Origin: SPDF01 sp963812085 | GTDB lineage: Bacteria; Gemmatimonadota; Gemmatimonadetes; Gemmatimonadales; GWC2-71-9 | Length of the DNA: 64,000 bases | Direction of reading: 5' to 3' | Assembly: GCA_963812085.1 (NCBI GenBank) | Contig: CAWETL010000004.1 | Location: forward strand, 558,001 to 622,000 | Shown: piece after piece, positions 17,865-26,782 of the stretch | Layout: each line of letters starts with the position of its first letter | Numbering within the stretch: the first letter of the stretch is position 1 | Program-made: the position numbers and the translations under genes | Notes under the pieces: model-generated | Database searches by the model: none | Seen by the model: the letters and a program-made list of their open reading frames with translations, nothing else | Told to the model about the DNA's origin: nothing

Positions 17865-18086
17865 ATGGCTGAACATCAGCGCGCATTTAGATGCCCTTAT
17901 TGCAACTGGACTTTTGTAGCTAGACCACCTGACAGTTGGCATTCTGAATATTCATTCGATGAACCTCTGATAAGCAATAATAATGGCGAATTGAAAAAGG
18001 AAGGAATGGTCTGTCGAAATCCAAAATGCGGAAAATTAGTAACAATCTACTGGTACGCACCAATTGAATACTTCAATACTATGTAG
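17865..18086 (+). CDS. Small zinc-ribbon protein
   Basis: 73 residues with one treble-clef or zinc-ribbon site: FRCPYCNWTF in the N-terminal part and VCRNPKCGKLVTIYWY in the C-terminal part, about 30 residues apart. The intervening segment is polar. GAGGGT at 17854-17859 supports the ATG at 17865. Its promoter has a palindromic operator (17793-17811), so expression is probably regulated. The role is unknown; small zinc ribbons of this size often bind nucleic acid or act as protein adaptors. Confidence 0.72.
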   Translation: MAEHQRAFRCPYCNWTFVARPPDSWHSEYSFDEPLISNNNGELKKEGMVCRNPKCGKLVTIYWYAPIEYFNTM

Positions 18087-18467
18087 CTTACAGCGAATTC
18101 AGCTAGCAAGCCACGAAATTGATGGCAAATCTCTGTTGCTTGTTCTACTTTAAGAAAGCCAAGGGTCCCGAATGTCCCTTTCACTTGTTTGACCGTTAAA
18201 AAATCGGTTAAAAAGATCAGTCTCTTAATTATTTTTTGTAATGCAGAATGTCGCTGGAAATTCTTCTTTACCTTTCGCTGGTATCTGCCTTCGTCGTTTT
18301 GATTGTGCAATTGTAAGCTTGGCACCTACAACTTTGACACAATTAGGCTTAGCAGGGAATTCTGTCGAAAAGACCCAGATTGATCCCGCTACCAAACTAC
18401 AACCTTCCAGCAAACCAACCAACCCAATTTCCCCATCCGATTACCTGGTTAATGTTACACAGGTCCA
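18087..18467. other. Intergenic region without recognisable gene
   Basis: Short frames on both strands overlap one another and none has a domain, ribosome site or coding character I can support. Confidence 0.4.
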
Positions 18468-19205
18468 TTAGAGCTTGTTGCCACAGTGCGAGCAGTAATC
18501 TGCGTTAAGATCATTTGCTGCGCCACAAACCGAACAGTATCTTTTCACGAACGAGGAAGTTGACTGCGCAGATGAAGAAGTTTGGGGCTGAGGCGACTTC
18601 ATAGAGAAGAAACCCACTACTGCATAGATCCAGCCTACCAAATACACAAACACGCCAACAAAAATAATTGTCAAAGCCCCGCCTATTAGCATAAGTTGCC
18701 CGGCCGTCTTGAAGTCTCCCACGCTCGATTTCTCGCCCAACGCATCGAAAGCCCGTTTGTAAAATATGCTTTGTATCAGAGCTAGCAAGAAGGCGCCCAG
18801 CCATACGGCAATTACAAAAACGATGAAAGAATAAAGAAACGGAGAAGTGGCTGGGGTGCCCGGCGTGAAAGTACCCTGGCCAAACAGGGGGCTTATTGTG
18901 ACAAACAAGAAGCCAAATACGACTAAGACAAACACGGCTCCGCCGACAATGGCGGCGAGAAACCCGTAGAGGACGTCCTTGAATATGGCCGGGGTTCGGT
19001 AATAGTTGGCGAAGCCGTTCATGGCAACCATGAAAAGGACAAAGCCCACCAAACTCAGAATTGAGAGAGGCATCGAGACGAATAAGGCAACCGACGTTAA
19101 CCGCAAAAACGTCGCAGTAACAGCTACGATTGGGGACACTACTGTTCCCAAGATTATGAGCAACGTCGCTGCACGTGCCCTGGACCTGTTGAGTTCAAAC
19201 GACAT
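18468..19205 (-). CDS. DUF996-like membrane protein with C-terminal zinc ribbon
   Basis: 245 residues. Four or five membrane helices (AATLLIILGTVVSPIVAVTA; AIVGGAVFVLVVFGFLF; FIVFVIAVWLGAFLLALI; LIGGALTIIFVGVFVYLVGW) and the segment SIFYKRAFDALGEKSSVGDF are typical of the archaeal DUF996 family. The last 25 residues form a double-CxxC zinc ribbon (RYCSVCGAANDLNADYCSHC), attached by a Ser/Gln-rich linker and probably cytoplasmic. Function unknown. It may be co-transcribed with the membrane protein gene ending at 19291 upstream. Confidence 0.8.
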   Translation of the reverse strand: MSFELNRSRARAATLLIILGTVVSPIVAVTATFLRLTSVALFVSMPLSILSLVGFVLFMVAMNGFANYYRTPAIFKDVLYGFLAAIVGGAVFVLVVFGFLFVTISPLFGQGTFTPGTPATSPFLYSFIVFVIAVWLGAFLLALIQSIFYKRAFDALGEKSSVGDFKTAGQLMLIGGALTIIFVGVFVYLVGWIYAVVGFFSMKSPQPQTSSSAQSTSSFVKRYCSVCGAANDLNADYCSHCGNKL

Positions 19206-19290
19206 TAATTGGCCTCGGGTGTACTATTAGTTGTTTATGGATAAACTTTTCCAAACAAAAAAAGAGTGTTGGAGATTTGTTTTCAGATTG

Positions 19291-19662
19291 CTACCACAAA
19301 GACGGCAACGGTCCGAATCCAAGCGCTACAAGTATGACAGACAGTATTATCGAGATGATCCAGTAGATAATACCTGCAATGATTGCAATTACCAGTCCTT
19401 TAAGAAGTCCGCAGTCAAAGAAGTGTGTAATCAACACCAGCCAAACCACAATCATGATTAAGGTTCCAAGTATTGTTCCGAGTATGCCAGTCAAAAAGAA
19501 ACCAATGACAGCACCAATCACTACGCCCAGAATCCCAATCCAAACCGCGTCAGTGAATTTTGCCTTATCTTTGCCAACAAACCATTTTCCAACCATCCAA
19601 AGCACTGGAGCTAGAATCACAGCAGCTACGACAATTTGTATTAGCAACGACACATAATCCAT
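19291..19662 (-). CDS. Small four-helix membrane protein, hypothetical
   Basis: 123 residues, almost entirely hydrophobic, with four predicted helices separated by short loops; the only charged loop is KWFVGKDKAKFTD. Glycines at regular spacing (GILGVVIGAVIGFFLTGILG) suggest tight helix packing. A GGGAGGGA element precedes the ATG at 19662. No family recognised. Same orientation as the DUF996-like gene downstream. Confidence 0.65.
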   Translation of the reverse strand: MDYVSLLIQIVVAAVILAPVLWMVGKWFVGKDKAKFTDAVWIGILGVVIGAVIGFFLTGILGTILGTLIMIVVWLVLITHFFDCGLLKGLVIAIIAGIIYWIISIILSVILVALGFGPLPSLW

Positions 19663-19816
19663 AATTCTCTCTTCCCTCCCAACTCCTATTTAGTTGGTTT
19701 TCTTTTTAAAACTTTATCACAGGAAAACCAACCATGAAAAGAGACGCAAAAATACAAAACGGGATTAGATTACAACTCAACCTTTAAGCAACCAGCTTGG
19801 AATAGCCGCTTCTTTC
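19663..19816. other. Spacer without gene
   Basis: No coding frame. It contains a TATA-like element (19690-19710 on the minus strand) for the membrane protein gene. Confidence 0.3.
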
Positions 19817-20074
19817 TTAGAATTTCGGTCGTTTCCTAGAATAGACAAAAACAGTCACGATAATAGCAATCACTATGACGCCACTCAGAACTATTATTGG
19901 TATTGGGTCATCAGGCTGAGTGCTATTCGTCGCTGAACTAGTTGGAAATGGCTCCGCTGTGCAATACTCTGAAGACGCCTTAGGAGTTGTTGCTGGGTTG
20001 TTTGAATTAGCAGCGGGGTAGTCCTGGCACTGTTTGGTTGGAAGCTCTTTAACTCCAGGGATCCACTTAGCTGA
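19817..20074 (-). pseudogene. C-terminal remnant of a membrane-anchored surface protein
   Basis: An 85-codon open frame with no start codon, bounded upstream by a stop at 20075-20077. It reads WIPGVKELPTKQCQDYPAAN, a Thr/Ser/Asn/Pro-rich linker, then a transmembrane helix (PIPIIVLSGVIVIAIIVTVF) and a basic end (YSRKRPKF). This is the usual end of an exported archaeal protein anchored at its C-terminus. The missing N-terminal part is not recognisable in other frames upstream, so the gene looks truncated. Confidence 0.45.
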
Positions 20075-20251
20075 CTATTGTTTCCACGCAACACTGAGGG
20101 GCTTTGAGGGAATAGTGAAACGTGCTAGTTCCCCATTTTTCCTAAGACTATCCGAGAAAACAGAAAGAACAGTGGCAATGTTGTTGTAAGACTACAGCCA
20201 CATAAACTTAAGAAACATCAACCCCGCTAACACACTGAACAGGCGAAAGTT

Positions 20252-20434
20252 ATGAAAAACAAAGAGCCACATCAGCCCCATACGTTAGGAGCTCCATCAT
20301 CTCAGGAAATACCAGTTAAAGGAGTAATACCGAGCCAGATTCCTTGCCCGATCTGCGGCAGAACCTTCAAAACCAACTCAGAGATGGAAAGACACAGAGA
20401 CACAACACACCATGAAACAAAAGGACACGAATAA
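20252..20434 (+). CDS. Small C2H2 zinc-finger protein
   Basis: 60 residues with one classical C2H2 finger: C-x2-C-x12-H-x4-H in CPICGRTFKTNSEMERHRD followed by TTHH. The first 30 residues are polar and rich in Pro. The stop is 2 bases before the next start, so it is translated together with the PfpI-like gene. Single-finger proteins of this kind are known in archaea and are likely DNA- or RNA-binding regulators. Confidence 0.8.
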   Translation: MKNKEPHQPHTLGAPSSQEIPVKGVIPSQIPCPICGRTFKTNSEMERHRDTTHHETKGHE

Positions 20435-20436
20435 TT

Positions 20437-20976
20437 ATGCAAAAAAGGCTAAAAGCGTTAATTCTAACCGCAAACAAGTTTGAAGACATGGAGTTGTTCT
20501 TTCCATATTTCCGTTTACTTGAAGAAGGATTGGAAGTCGATATAGCAGCACCTAAAAAAGGACACATCGAAGGAGAACACGGTTACGACTTGGAGATCGA
20601 GAAGACCTTTGACGAGGTCCATCCAGAGGAGTATGATTTGTTGTTGATACCTGGGGGGTCGCCGGACGGAGCTCCCTCGGTGGTTAGGATAGACACCAAG
20701 GCCCAGGAAATTGCCAAGTCGTTTTTCAACTCCAACAAACCCGTATCTTCTATCTGTCATGGTCCTTGGCTCTTGGCTTCCTCAGGTCTGGTAAAAGGAA
20801 GACGCTTGACTTCCTACTGGCATGATGGCGTTCCAGAGGACATAAAGAAAGCAGGCGGCATCTACGAAGACAAAGAAGTAGTTGTTGATGGTAACCTTGT
20901 CACATCACGCTATCCCGGGGACTTGCCAGCATTCATGCGAGAAACAATACGGATGGTCAGCAGGATCCTAAAATAG
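20437..20976 (+). CDS. PfpI / DJ-1 family protein (putative protease or deglycase)
   Basis: 179 residues, the usual length. Nucleophile elbow VSSICHGPWLLAS, with the cysteine followed by His, and the glutamate region LILTANKFEDMELFFPY, as in PfpI and YhbO. LLLIPGGSPDGAP is the family glycine loop. These proteins protect against glyoxal or heat damage and act as peptidases or protein deglycases; the exact activity is debated. The gene is in a two-gene unit with the C2H2 finger protein, which may regulate it. Confidence 0.9.
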   Translation: MQKRLKALILTANKFEDMELFFPYFRLLEEGLEVDIAAPKKGHIEGEHGYDLEIEKTFDEVHPEEYDLLLIPGGSPDGAPSVVRIDTKAQEIAKSFFNSNKPVSSICHGPWLLASSGLVKGRRLTSYWHDGVPEDIKKAGGIYEDKEVVVDGNLVTSRYPGDLPAFMRETIRMVSRILK

Positions 20977-21136
20977 TCCAAGAAAGCATAAAGAACAATA
21001 TTTGTATTTTTGGGTTTTTCCAGTAAATTTAGACCCCTCCCAAAAATTCTATTTGATATCAGCTTCTTTTGTTTACACATGCATGACATTTTCCATCATA
21101 TACGGAGATAATATCTCCGTGTTGTGGGCATTTGTA

Positions 21137-21485
21137 TTATTCTTCCTGTGTCTTCAGAAATTCTTCGACGCCTTTTTCTTTCAGGTATTTCAGGTTTGCA
21201 AGCATGCTCATACTATATTGCTTTCGGTAGCGTTTATCTAATCGATCCAAATTTTGGCAAGGAATATCTTCACATTCGAAGCAGAACTTGACCTCACCCT
21301 TCTGTAGTTTCTTGCAGCCCTTTTTTATGAAGCAGTTTTTGTTGAGAGGTCGGCACCCTTGGCAATGGATCTCTTTGCTTTTTTCTTCAGGGATTCCCTC
21401 GGGAATAGGCTAAATACCTCTTACTAAGCCCACAATTCATTCCGCATGGCGTTAGGAGTTCAGGCGAAAAGCTTCCCTGTTTCAT
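21137..21485 (-). pseudogene. DUF3795 domain gene with a frameshift
   Basis: Reading the minus strand from ATG 21485 gives TPCGMNCGLSKRYLAYS. One base later in phase it continues as IPEEKSKEIHCQGCRP, IKKGCKKLQKGEVKFCFECE, DIPCQNLDRLDKRYR, SMSMLANLKYLKEKGVEEFL up to TAA 21137-21139. Together these are a complete DUF3795 cysteine-rich protein of about 115 residues. A single-base insertion near 21402-21406 breaks it, and one cysteine of the usual CGMNCGLC motif is missing. It is therefore decayed, or carries a sequence error. Confidence 0.7.
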
Positions 21486-21816
21486 AAATAACTAGGCATC
21501 CGCGTTCGTTTTAACAATTGCTGAGGAATCACCATGCAAGAGTCGAATGCTCATTTTCGGCTACCCCATCCCCTCATGCATATTTCTTATCTATAAGGAA
21601 GGCTTCAGCTAATCCGCGGTGCACAATTCTAGTTATGAAAGATGCGTACCAAAATTGCTTATGAAACGATAACGCAACATCAAAATCAAAAGCCGGCATC
21701 TAATTTCAGCCAACCCAGAAACCTAATCACCAACAAGACTCTTAGATGGATCCCAAAATGCTACCGAAAGTTTTTATCCCTAAACGTAACAATCAGACTC
21801 TCGAGACCTGACCAAA
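21486..21816. other. Intergenic region with promoter
   Basis: No gene seen. AGTTTTTATCCCT at about 21767-21779 is a weak TATA candidate for the zinc-finger gene starting at 21817. Confidence 0.35.
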
Positions 21817-21990
21817 ATGACGAGGGGATTTTGCGGTTCCTGCGGAAGAAAGATCGGTGGAGTATTCCAACAAACAGCCTGGCAATGCCCAGCCTGCAAG
21901 AAAGTCTACTGCAACCCTTGTTGCCCCAAAGTGGGTTTAGTCTTCAAAAAACCTGCGTGCCCAAACTGCGGCGTAGAGCTCAAGAGATAG
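21817..21990 (+). CDS. Small cysteine-rich zinc-finger protein
   Basis: 57 residues with four Cys pairs: FCGSCGRK, QCPACKKVYCNPCC and ACPNCGVEL. The spacing would bind two zinc ions in a LIM- or RING-like cross-brace or as two ribbons. It is followed 7 bases later by the GRAM-like protein gene, which also ends in a zinc ribbon, so the two form an operon. Function unknown. Confidence 0.7.
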   Translation: MTRGFCGSCGRKIGGVFQQTAWQCPACKKVYCNPCCPKVGLVFKKPACPNCGVELKR

Positions 21991-21997
21991 CGATTCC

Positions 21998-22537
21998 ATG
22001 CCTATCCTTTCTCCCGACGAAAAAACAATCGTGGTCGAAAACGCGCGACACAAGGGTGTATCAGGGCAACTCTTCTTAACCAACAAACGGCTCATTTTTG
22101 AGCACGTGTCGGGAATAATGTCAAAAAGAGCTTACGTAACTTTGGATCTTCCACTCGAAGGAGTCCACAACGTAGCCATCGAAGGACTGACAAAAAAACA
22201 CTTGACCGTCTACGCTAAAAAAGGATTTATCGGAAGTTTTCCAGCTAAATTAGATTTTTCTGTAAATGGTCCAAATCGTTGGCACGAAAAAATAATGTTC
22301 GCGCTAGCAACACGACTAGGCAGTATTGACAAAAGAGAAAGACTGGAAGCCCTGCTGGATTTTGGGGCACTAAAAGACTTTATGACCAAGGGCGGACTGG
22401 TTTTGCAGACGGTAAAATGCCCCGAGTGTGGGGGGCCCATCAGACTACCTGAATCTGGAAATCAAACAACCTGCATCCATTGTGGAAATACCATTTTGGC
22501 ACAGGACATATTGGAAGAAATAAAAGAACTCATCTGA
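21998..22537 (+). CDS. GRAM/PH-like domain protein with C-terminal zinc ribbon
   Basis: 179 residues. Residues 1-95 (VSGQLFLTNKRLIFEHVSG; LDLPLEGVHNVAIEGLTKKHLTV) follow the pattern of GRAM/PH-type domains that bind lipid or protein. A helical linker follows (RERLEALLDFGALKDFMTKG), then a zinc ribbon (VKCPECGGPIRLPESG and TTCIHCGNTI) and an acidic helix. This layout is common in archaeal and bacterial proteins of unknown role, possibly acting at membranes. Confidence 0.72.
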   Translation: MPILSPDEKTIVVENARHKGVSGQLFLTNKRLIFEHVSGIMSKRAYVTLDLPLEGVHNVAIEGLTKKHLTVYAKKGFIGSFPAKLDFSVNGPNRWHEKIMFALATRLGSIDKRERLEALLDFGALKDFMTKGGLVLQTVKCPECGGPIRLPESGNQTTCIHCGNTILAQDILEEIKELI

Positions 22538-22805
22538 GTCTTTTTTGGAATCATGCAGCCAGATTGGGAAAACCTCCCTCGTATTTTCAGTGTCGAATCT
22601 TCCAGGCAAAAACTATCATCCCCTAATTGAAAAGTTCCTACTTACGGAAAAAACTTCGGAACGAATTTTTCATTGGTTGGAGACGCCACTTTTCCAGAAT
22701 TGGTCTCTCCCACGTTCGTGCCTTCAAAAACAATCAAAGACAATAATTCTAAAGAGTATTATGTGATTTCGCTATTTAACATTGCATCCAGGGTAATTCT
22801 ATTCT

Positions 22806-23912
22806 TTACATTTCGCTGACAAATTCTTTGAAAAGCTCTAGGGCATCAGGCAGATTTTTCCTGCCAAACCCTATCCTGAAGTATTTTTGTCCGTAGGCAA
22901 ATTTTGTACCGGGAATCAGTAGAACTCCTTTCTTATTGATTAGATCCTCGCAGAAGGAATCTATTTTTCTATTGATTTTTGTTTCCACAAAAGCCACCGG
23001 TCCAGCTTTGGGTCTACGCCAGGTGAACTTGTCGACATGATTCATGAAGAATTCGTCAAGCAGCTGCAAATTGTTCTCGATTATCCCCAAGTTTCTGTCG
23101 AGTATAGCGTCCTTTTTCCTCAAGGCTATCAATGCAACAAATTCGCTCAACGCACTGTTTGAAAGTGTCGTATAATCCTTCAGCTTCACAATTCTATCAA
23201 GAATCGTCTTTTCTCTGATGCTCAACCAGCCTATTCTGAGGCCACCGAGTCCGAATGTTTTTGACAACCCCGACAAAGAAATGCATTTGTCGTACACGTC
23301 GGAACCTGTAGGTAGCCTGTCTTCTTTTCGGTATTCAAGCATTCGGTACATTTCATCTGAAAGCAAGTAACAGTCATTTATTCTTGCAATATCGATTATT
23401 TCCGCAAATTCTTCAGGAGTAAACAAAGATCCTGTAGGGTTTTGAGGCGAATTTACGACAATCAGTTTCGTCGACTTGTCTATGCTTCTTCTAAGAAAAT
23501 CTAGATCCCATTGCCAACGATTTTCAACTGTCGAAGGCGACCAAGCAACAACTTCACAACCTATAGCTCTTGGAATGGCACATAATGACTGGTAGCATGG
23601 AACCTGAACAATTGCTTTGTCGCCTGGGCTAAGCAAGGCGTTCATCGCAATGAATATTCCTTCCTGAGGTGCAGCAACCACTATTTCGTCGGGGGTCACA
23701 TTTTGAAATATGGCAGAAATTTCCTTTCTGAGAAGTGCATTGCCTTGAGCTTCAGAATAGCCCAACCTTAGAGAATGAAGTTCCGCGAGCTCTTTTTCCG
23801 AAAGAATCTCGTTAACTGCGTAACTTTCGCAATCAGAGGCGCCCATTACGTATTTGGCAGTGAACTCATGTTTCGCGAAAAACCGCTCCAACATAAATTC
23901 TTCGATTCTCAT
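22806..23912 (-). CDS. PLP-dependent aminotransferase, class I/II
   Basis: 368 residues from ATG 23912; a TTG lies 9 bases upstream. The PLP lysine is in SLSGLSKTFGLGGLRIGW. Other fold-type-I landmarks are NSPQNPTGSLFT (substrate-binding Asn), DEMYRMLEY (Asp-x-x-Tyr) and the C-terminal arginine in YFRIGFGRKN. It transfers amino groups between an amino acid and a 2-oxoacid. The substrate is uncertain; an aromatic aminotransferase role would fit the indolepyruvate oxidoreductase encoded 6 kb away. It stands alone. Confidence 0.88.
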   Translation of the reverse strand: MRIEEFMLERFFAKHEFTAKYVMGASDCESYAVNEILSEKELAELHSLRLGYSEAQGNALLRKEISAIFQNVTPDEIVVAAPQEGIFIAMNALLSPGDKAIVQVPCYQSLCAIPRAIGCEVVAWSPSTVENRWQWDLDFLRRSIDKSTKLIVVNSPQNPTGSLFTPEEFAEIIDIARINDCYLLSDEMYRMLEYRKEDRLPTGSDVYDKCISLSGLSKTFGLGGLRIGWLSIREKTILDRIVKLKDYTTLSNSALSEFVALIALRKKDAILDRNLGIIENNLQLLDEFFMNHVDKFTWRRPKAGPVAFVETKINRKIDSFCEDLINKKGVLLIPGTKFAYGQKYFRIGFGRKNLPDALELFKEFVSEM

Positions 23913-24054
23913 AGAAAACAACTTGTCACAACAATCTCTTAAAAGTGACTAATGCCTCGCGCGTTGCGAAATCGAGCCGTAACGGTAGAGTGACATTAGA
24001 CAATTCTAATAAGCAGAAACTCCTCATAGAAGGTGATAAGGACTTGTAAAGACG

Positions 24055-24828
24055 TTGTTTGTTTGGAACAAGCCGGTCTTAACCTTCTATCGTGACAGAC
24101 GACAGCAACCCGAAAGAGATCCCTTTGCGGTCGTCCAAGCAAAAAAACTTACAATAGACGAATCAGAGACCAAGACTATAGAGGGAAGCATTAAAGATTT
24201 CTTTGCCTTGATGGGTGATCTCGATTACATCTTTTCAGAAGAAGGGCAAAACGATCGATACATCGTATGCTGGTTTGACCAAGAAGAAGACAACTTGAAC
24301 CGAGCTGGCAGACGTTTAGCAGGTGTCAAGTTTAAGAAAGGTACAAAATTTGAGGTTGAAGACCGAAAAAAGCGAACCTATAGTGCCAGTTTCACGGCTG
24401 AATATGGCACATTCATGCATACTTCTAATCTATCCGAAGTAATTGTAGGTTCAGTAGCCAGAATGTCTGTTCCCACTGTTACTCGTTCGACGACCGTTTT
24501 TGAAATTGCCGCTGTTATGGCGGAAAGGGACATAGGCGCCGTAATAGTTGCCAGAGACTTCGAACCTTTGGGTATAGTAACTGAAAGGGACATAGTTGGC
24601 AGGGTAATGCTGGCAAATAGAGACCCACACGAGGTCCTTGCTCAAGAAATAATGACTGCGCCGCTAATTACCATCAATTACGAGAGAACGATTGAGGAAG
24701 CGTTGGAAATCATGCAGCGAAATCGTGTGAGAAGACTTGTTGTTGTCAAAGGCGAGAGTTCGGTTGGGTTGTTGACTGAAAGGCGACTGTTGCTCGCATG
24801 TTTCGTGGGGCGCACTGAGTCGTCTTAA
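24055..24828 (+). CDS. CBS-domain pair protein
   Basis: 257 residues. Residues about 130-255 are two CBS motifs (SVPTVTRSTTVFEIAAVMAE, IVTERDIVGRVM; MTAPLITINYERTIEEALEI, SSVGLLTERRLL), which usually bind adenine nucleotides and report energy state. The first about 125 residues are an unrecognised alpha-beta region rich in charged residues. The only start in this frame after the upstream stop is the TTG at 24055, about 12 bases after AAGGA. A regulatory role is likely; the target is unknown. Confidence 0.8.
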   Translation: MFVWNKPVLTFYRDRRQQPERDPFAVVQAKKLTIDESETKTIEGSIKDFFALMGDLDYIFSEEGQNDRYIVCWFDQEEDNLNRAGRRLAGVKFKKGTKFEVEDRKKRTYSASFTAEYGTFMHTSNLSEVIVGSVARMSVPTVTRSTTVFEIAAVMAERDIGAVIVARDFEPLGIVTERDIVGRVMLANRDPHEVLAQEIMTAPLITINYERTIEEALEIMQRNRVRRLVVVKGESSVGLLTERRLLLACFVGRTESS

Positions 24829-25044
24829 GATCCCCAGATTTGGTAAAATACACGAACTCTCAAAATAGCATTTTCATTCTCTCCAGATTGAAAATTGTGG
24901 CGATCCATACTCTGAATTGGATTCAAATCTATCTACAATCAAAATAGCAGCCGGGGTCTTATGCAATCAGTGCTAACTGTACAGACTCAAAATTGGGCGT
25001 CGAAAATGTTATGCATAAATATTGCCTATATGATGGAATAACTA

Positions 25045-26685
25045 ATGAAAAACGCTAAGCCCGATCGAAAGGATTTATTCTTGTCTGCTAATTTGCATAG
25101 AGATGTATCGATGGATAGGAAGGTCGAGATTTTAGACACAACGCTCAGGGATGGAAGGCAGAACATTAGAGCTACTATCTCCGAGCCGGACATGATGGAA
25201 CTCGTGAAGATGCTGGATGATCTGGGCGTCCAGATAATCGAGCTAGGCTTTCCCTCAAGGTCTTCGAAGGACATGAAGGCGTTCAAAGACGTTCGAAATC
25301 TGGGCTTGAAAAATTCGAAGATTTCAGCGTTCGGCATGACGAGGAGAAAGGGGATCAGCGCAGACGAGGACCCTAATCTCGAATGCCTTGTTGAAACTCA
25401 AACGGAAATTGTGACGCTTTTTGGCAAGGCTGACCCTTTGCATGTAACAGCCGAACTGGGCACGAAGCCTCAAGAAAATTTGGATATGATTTACGACTCG
25501 ATTAACTACCTCAAGCGAAAACCTCACATAAAGCAAGTTATTTTCGATGCCGAGCACTTCTTCAAAGGTTTCAGACGCCACAGTGACTATGCAATGGAGT
25601 GCCTTAGGATAGCAGAGTCGGCAGGGGCGTACCCTTTGGTGCTTTGCGACACCGACGGCGGAACGATGACGACCCCGCTCAGAGAAACTGTGGCGTACGT
25701 CGTGAAGAACTTCAAGAGTTCTGGAGTGCCTATCGGAATACATACACATAATGACTGTGGACTCGCAGTTGCAAACACTCTCGCCGCTGTCGAAGCAGGA
25801 GCGACCCATGTGCAGGGAACTGTCAACGGAATAGGCGAAAGGACGGGCAACGCAGACCTGATGCAAGTCATACCGAATTTAGAGATGAAGATGGGCTACA
25901 AAACAGTCAAATCTACCGACTTGACAAAGCTGAAAGGCATTTCTGATGCAGCAAATGCATTGCTTCATTTGTCTCCTCTCAAGGATCGACCTTACGTTGG
26001 AGATGACGCTGCTGCAACCAAGGCGGGCACTCATTCTAAGCACCCTGAAATGTACCTTCACTTCAGACCTGGGGACGTAGGCAATGTCACAAAGCTCTAC
26101 GGATCCGAGATGTCCGGAAGACACAACTTCATAGCCAAGGCAAAGCAGTTTGGGATCGAATTGAGCAAGGAAGAAGCAGGATTAGTGATGGGGAATGTCA
26201 AAAGGAAATCTAGGATCGGATACCAGTTGGAGAAGGCAGATGCGAACCTTTACATTATGATGCTCGAGTCCAAAAACGACTGGATAGACTCGTTCGATGT
26301 TACTTCATGCGAGATCGCTTCAGCTTGGGAAGGCAAAGAGCGTCCTGTTTCTTATGGACTTGTGGCTATGGATATTGGTGCAAGAACAGAGGCGTATGTT
26401 GAGTTCGGGAAAGGGCCGGTCAATTCTTTTGACAAGGCATTGAGGAGATGCCTGAGGAAAACTCATCCCGAGATAGGTAACATGGAACTCACTGACTTCT
26501 ATGTAGATGTGGTTGATATTAGCAAGGGAAGCAAATCAAGAGTTAGGGCAAACGCAAGGATATCGGTCAATGGCAGCCCATGGACTTCTCAGGGACTGTC
26601 GTATAACATTCTTAAGGCGAGCGGAGAAGCACTCGTGACGGGTTACAAAGCCTGCATAGAATACATTAGACGCGCAAGAGCGTGA
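25045..26685 (+). CDS. cimA: Citramalate synthase (LeuA/CimA family)
   Basis: 546 residues. The HMGL-like barrel begins with EILDTTLRDGRQN and has the metal-binding IHTHNDCGLAVANTL; HVQGTVNGIGERTGNADL is the second family signature. The C-terminal about 130 residues form the LeuA dimerisation/allosteric domain. Length and the insert pattern (KQVIFDAEHFFKGFRRH) fit CimA-type citramalate synthases, which condense pyruvate and acetyl-CoA in threonine-independent isoleucine synthesis. A 2-isopropylmalate or homocitrate synthase cannot be fully excluded. TATA-like ATGCATAAAT at 25011-25020 places transcription almost at the ATG. Confidence 0.87.
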   Translation: MKNAKPDRKDLFLSANLHRDVSMDRKVEILDTTLRDGRQNIRATISEPDMMELVKMLDDLGVQIIELGFPSRSSKDMKAFKDVRNLGLKNSKISAFGMTRRKGISADEDPNLECLVETQTEIVTLFGKADPLHVTAELGTKPQENLDMIYDSINYLKRKPHIKQVIFDAEHFFKGFRRHSDYAMECLRIAESAGAYPLVLCDTDGGTMTTPLRETVAYVVKNFKSSGVPIGIHTHNDCGLAVANTLAAVEAGATHVQGTVNGIGERTGNADLMQVIPNLEMKMGYKTVKSTDLTKLKGISDAANALLHLSPLKDRPYVGDDAAATKAGTHSKHPEMYLHFRPGDVGNVTKLYGSEMSGRHNFIAKAKQFGIELSKEEAGLVMGNVKRKSRIGYQLEKADANLYIMMLESKNDWIDSFDVTSCEIASAWEGKERPVSYGLVAMDIGARTEAYVEFGKGPVNSFDKALRRCLRKTHPEIGNMELTDFYVDVVDISKGSKSRVRANARISVNGSPWTSQGLSYNILKASGEALVTGYKACIEYIRRARA

Positions 26686-26782
26686 AATGAAGAACCTTGG
26701 GAATCACAGGTGTACATATTAGAGATTCACAAGCATTATTAGTTTTGTCAGCTTATCTATTTCTGGATTTGGAGGTCTTTTT

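Noticed and set aside
18225..18471. Overlapping frames of 65-76 residues on both strands
   Set aside because: No ribosome site, no family pattern, and they exclude each other.
22545..22766. 73-residue plus-strand frame, and another phase containing LVGDATFPELVSPTFVPS
   Set aside because: The second phase looks protein-like, but it has no start and no recognisable family; not enough to call even a pseudogene.
25324..25866. 180-residue minus-strand frame opposite citramalate synthase
   Set aside because: It is the antisense shadow of a well conserved enzyme.
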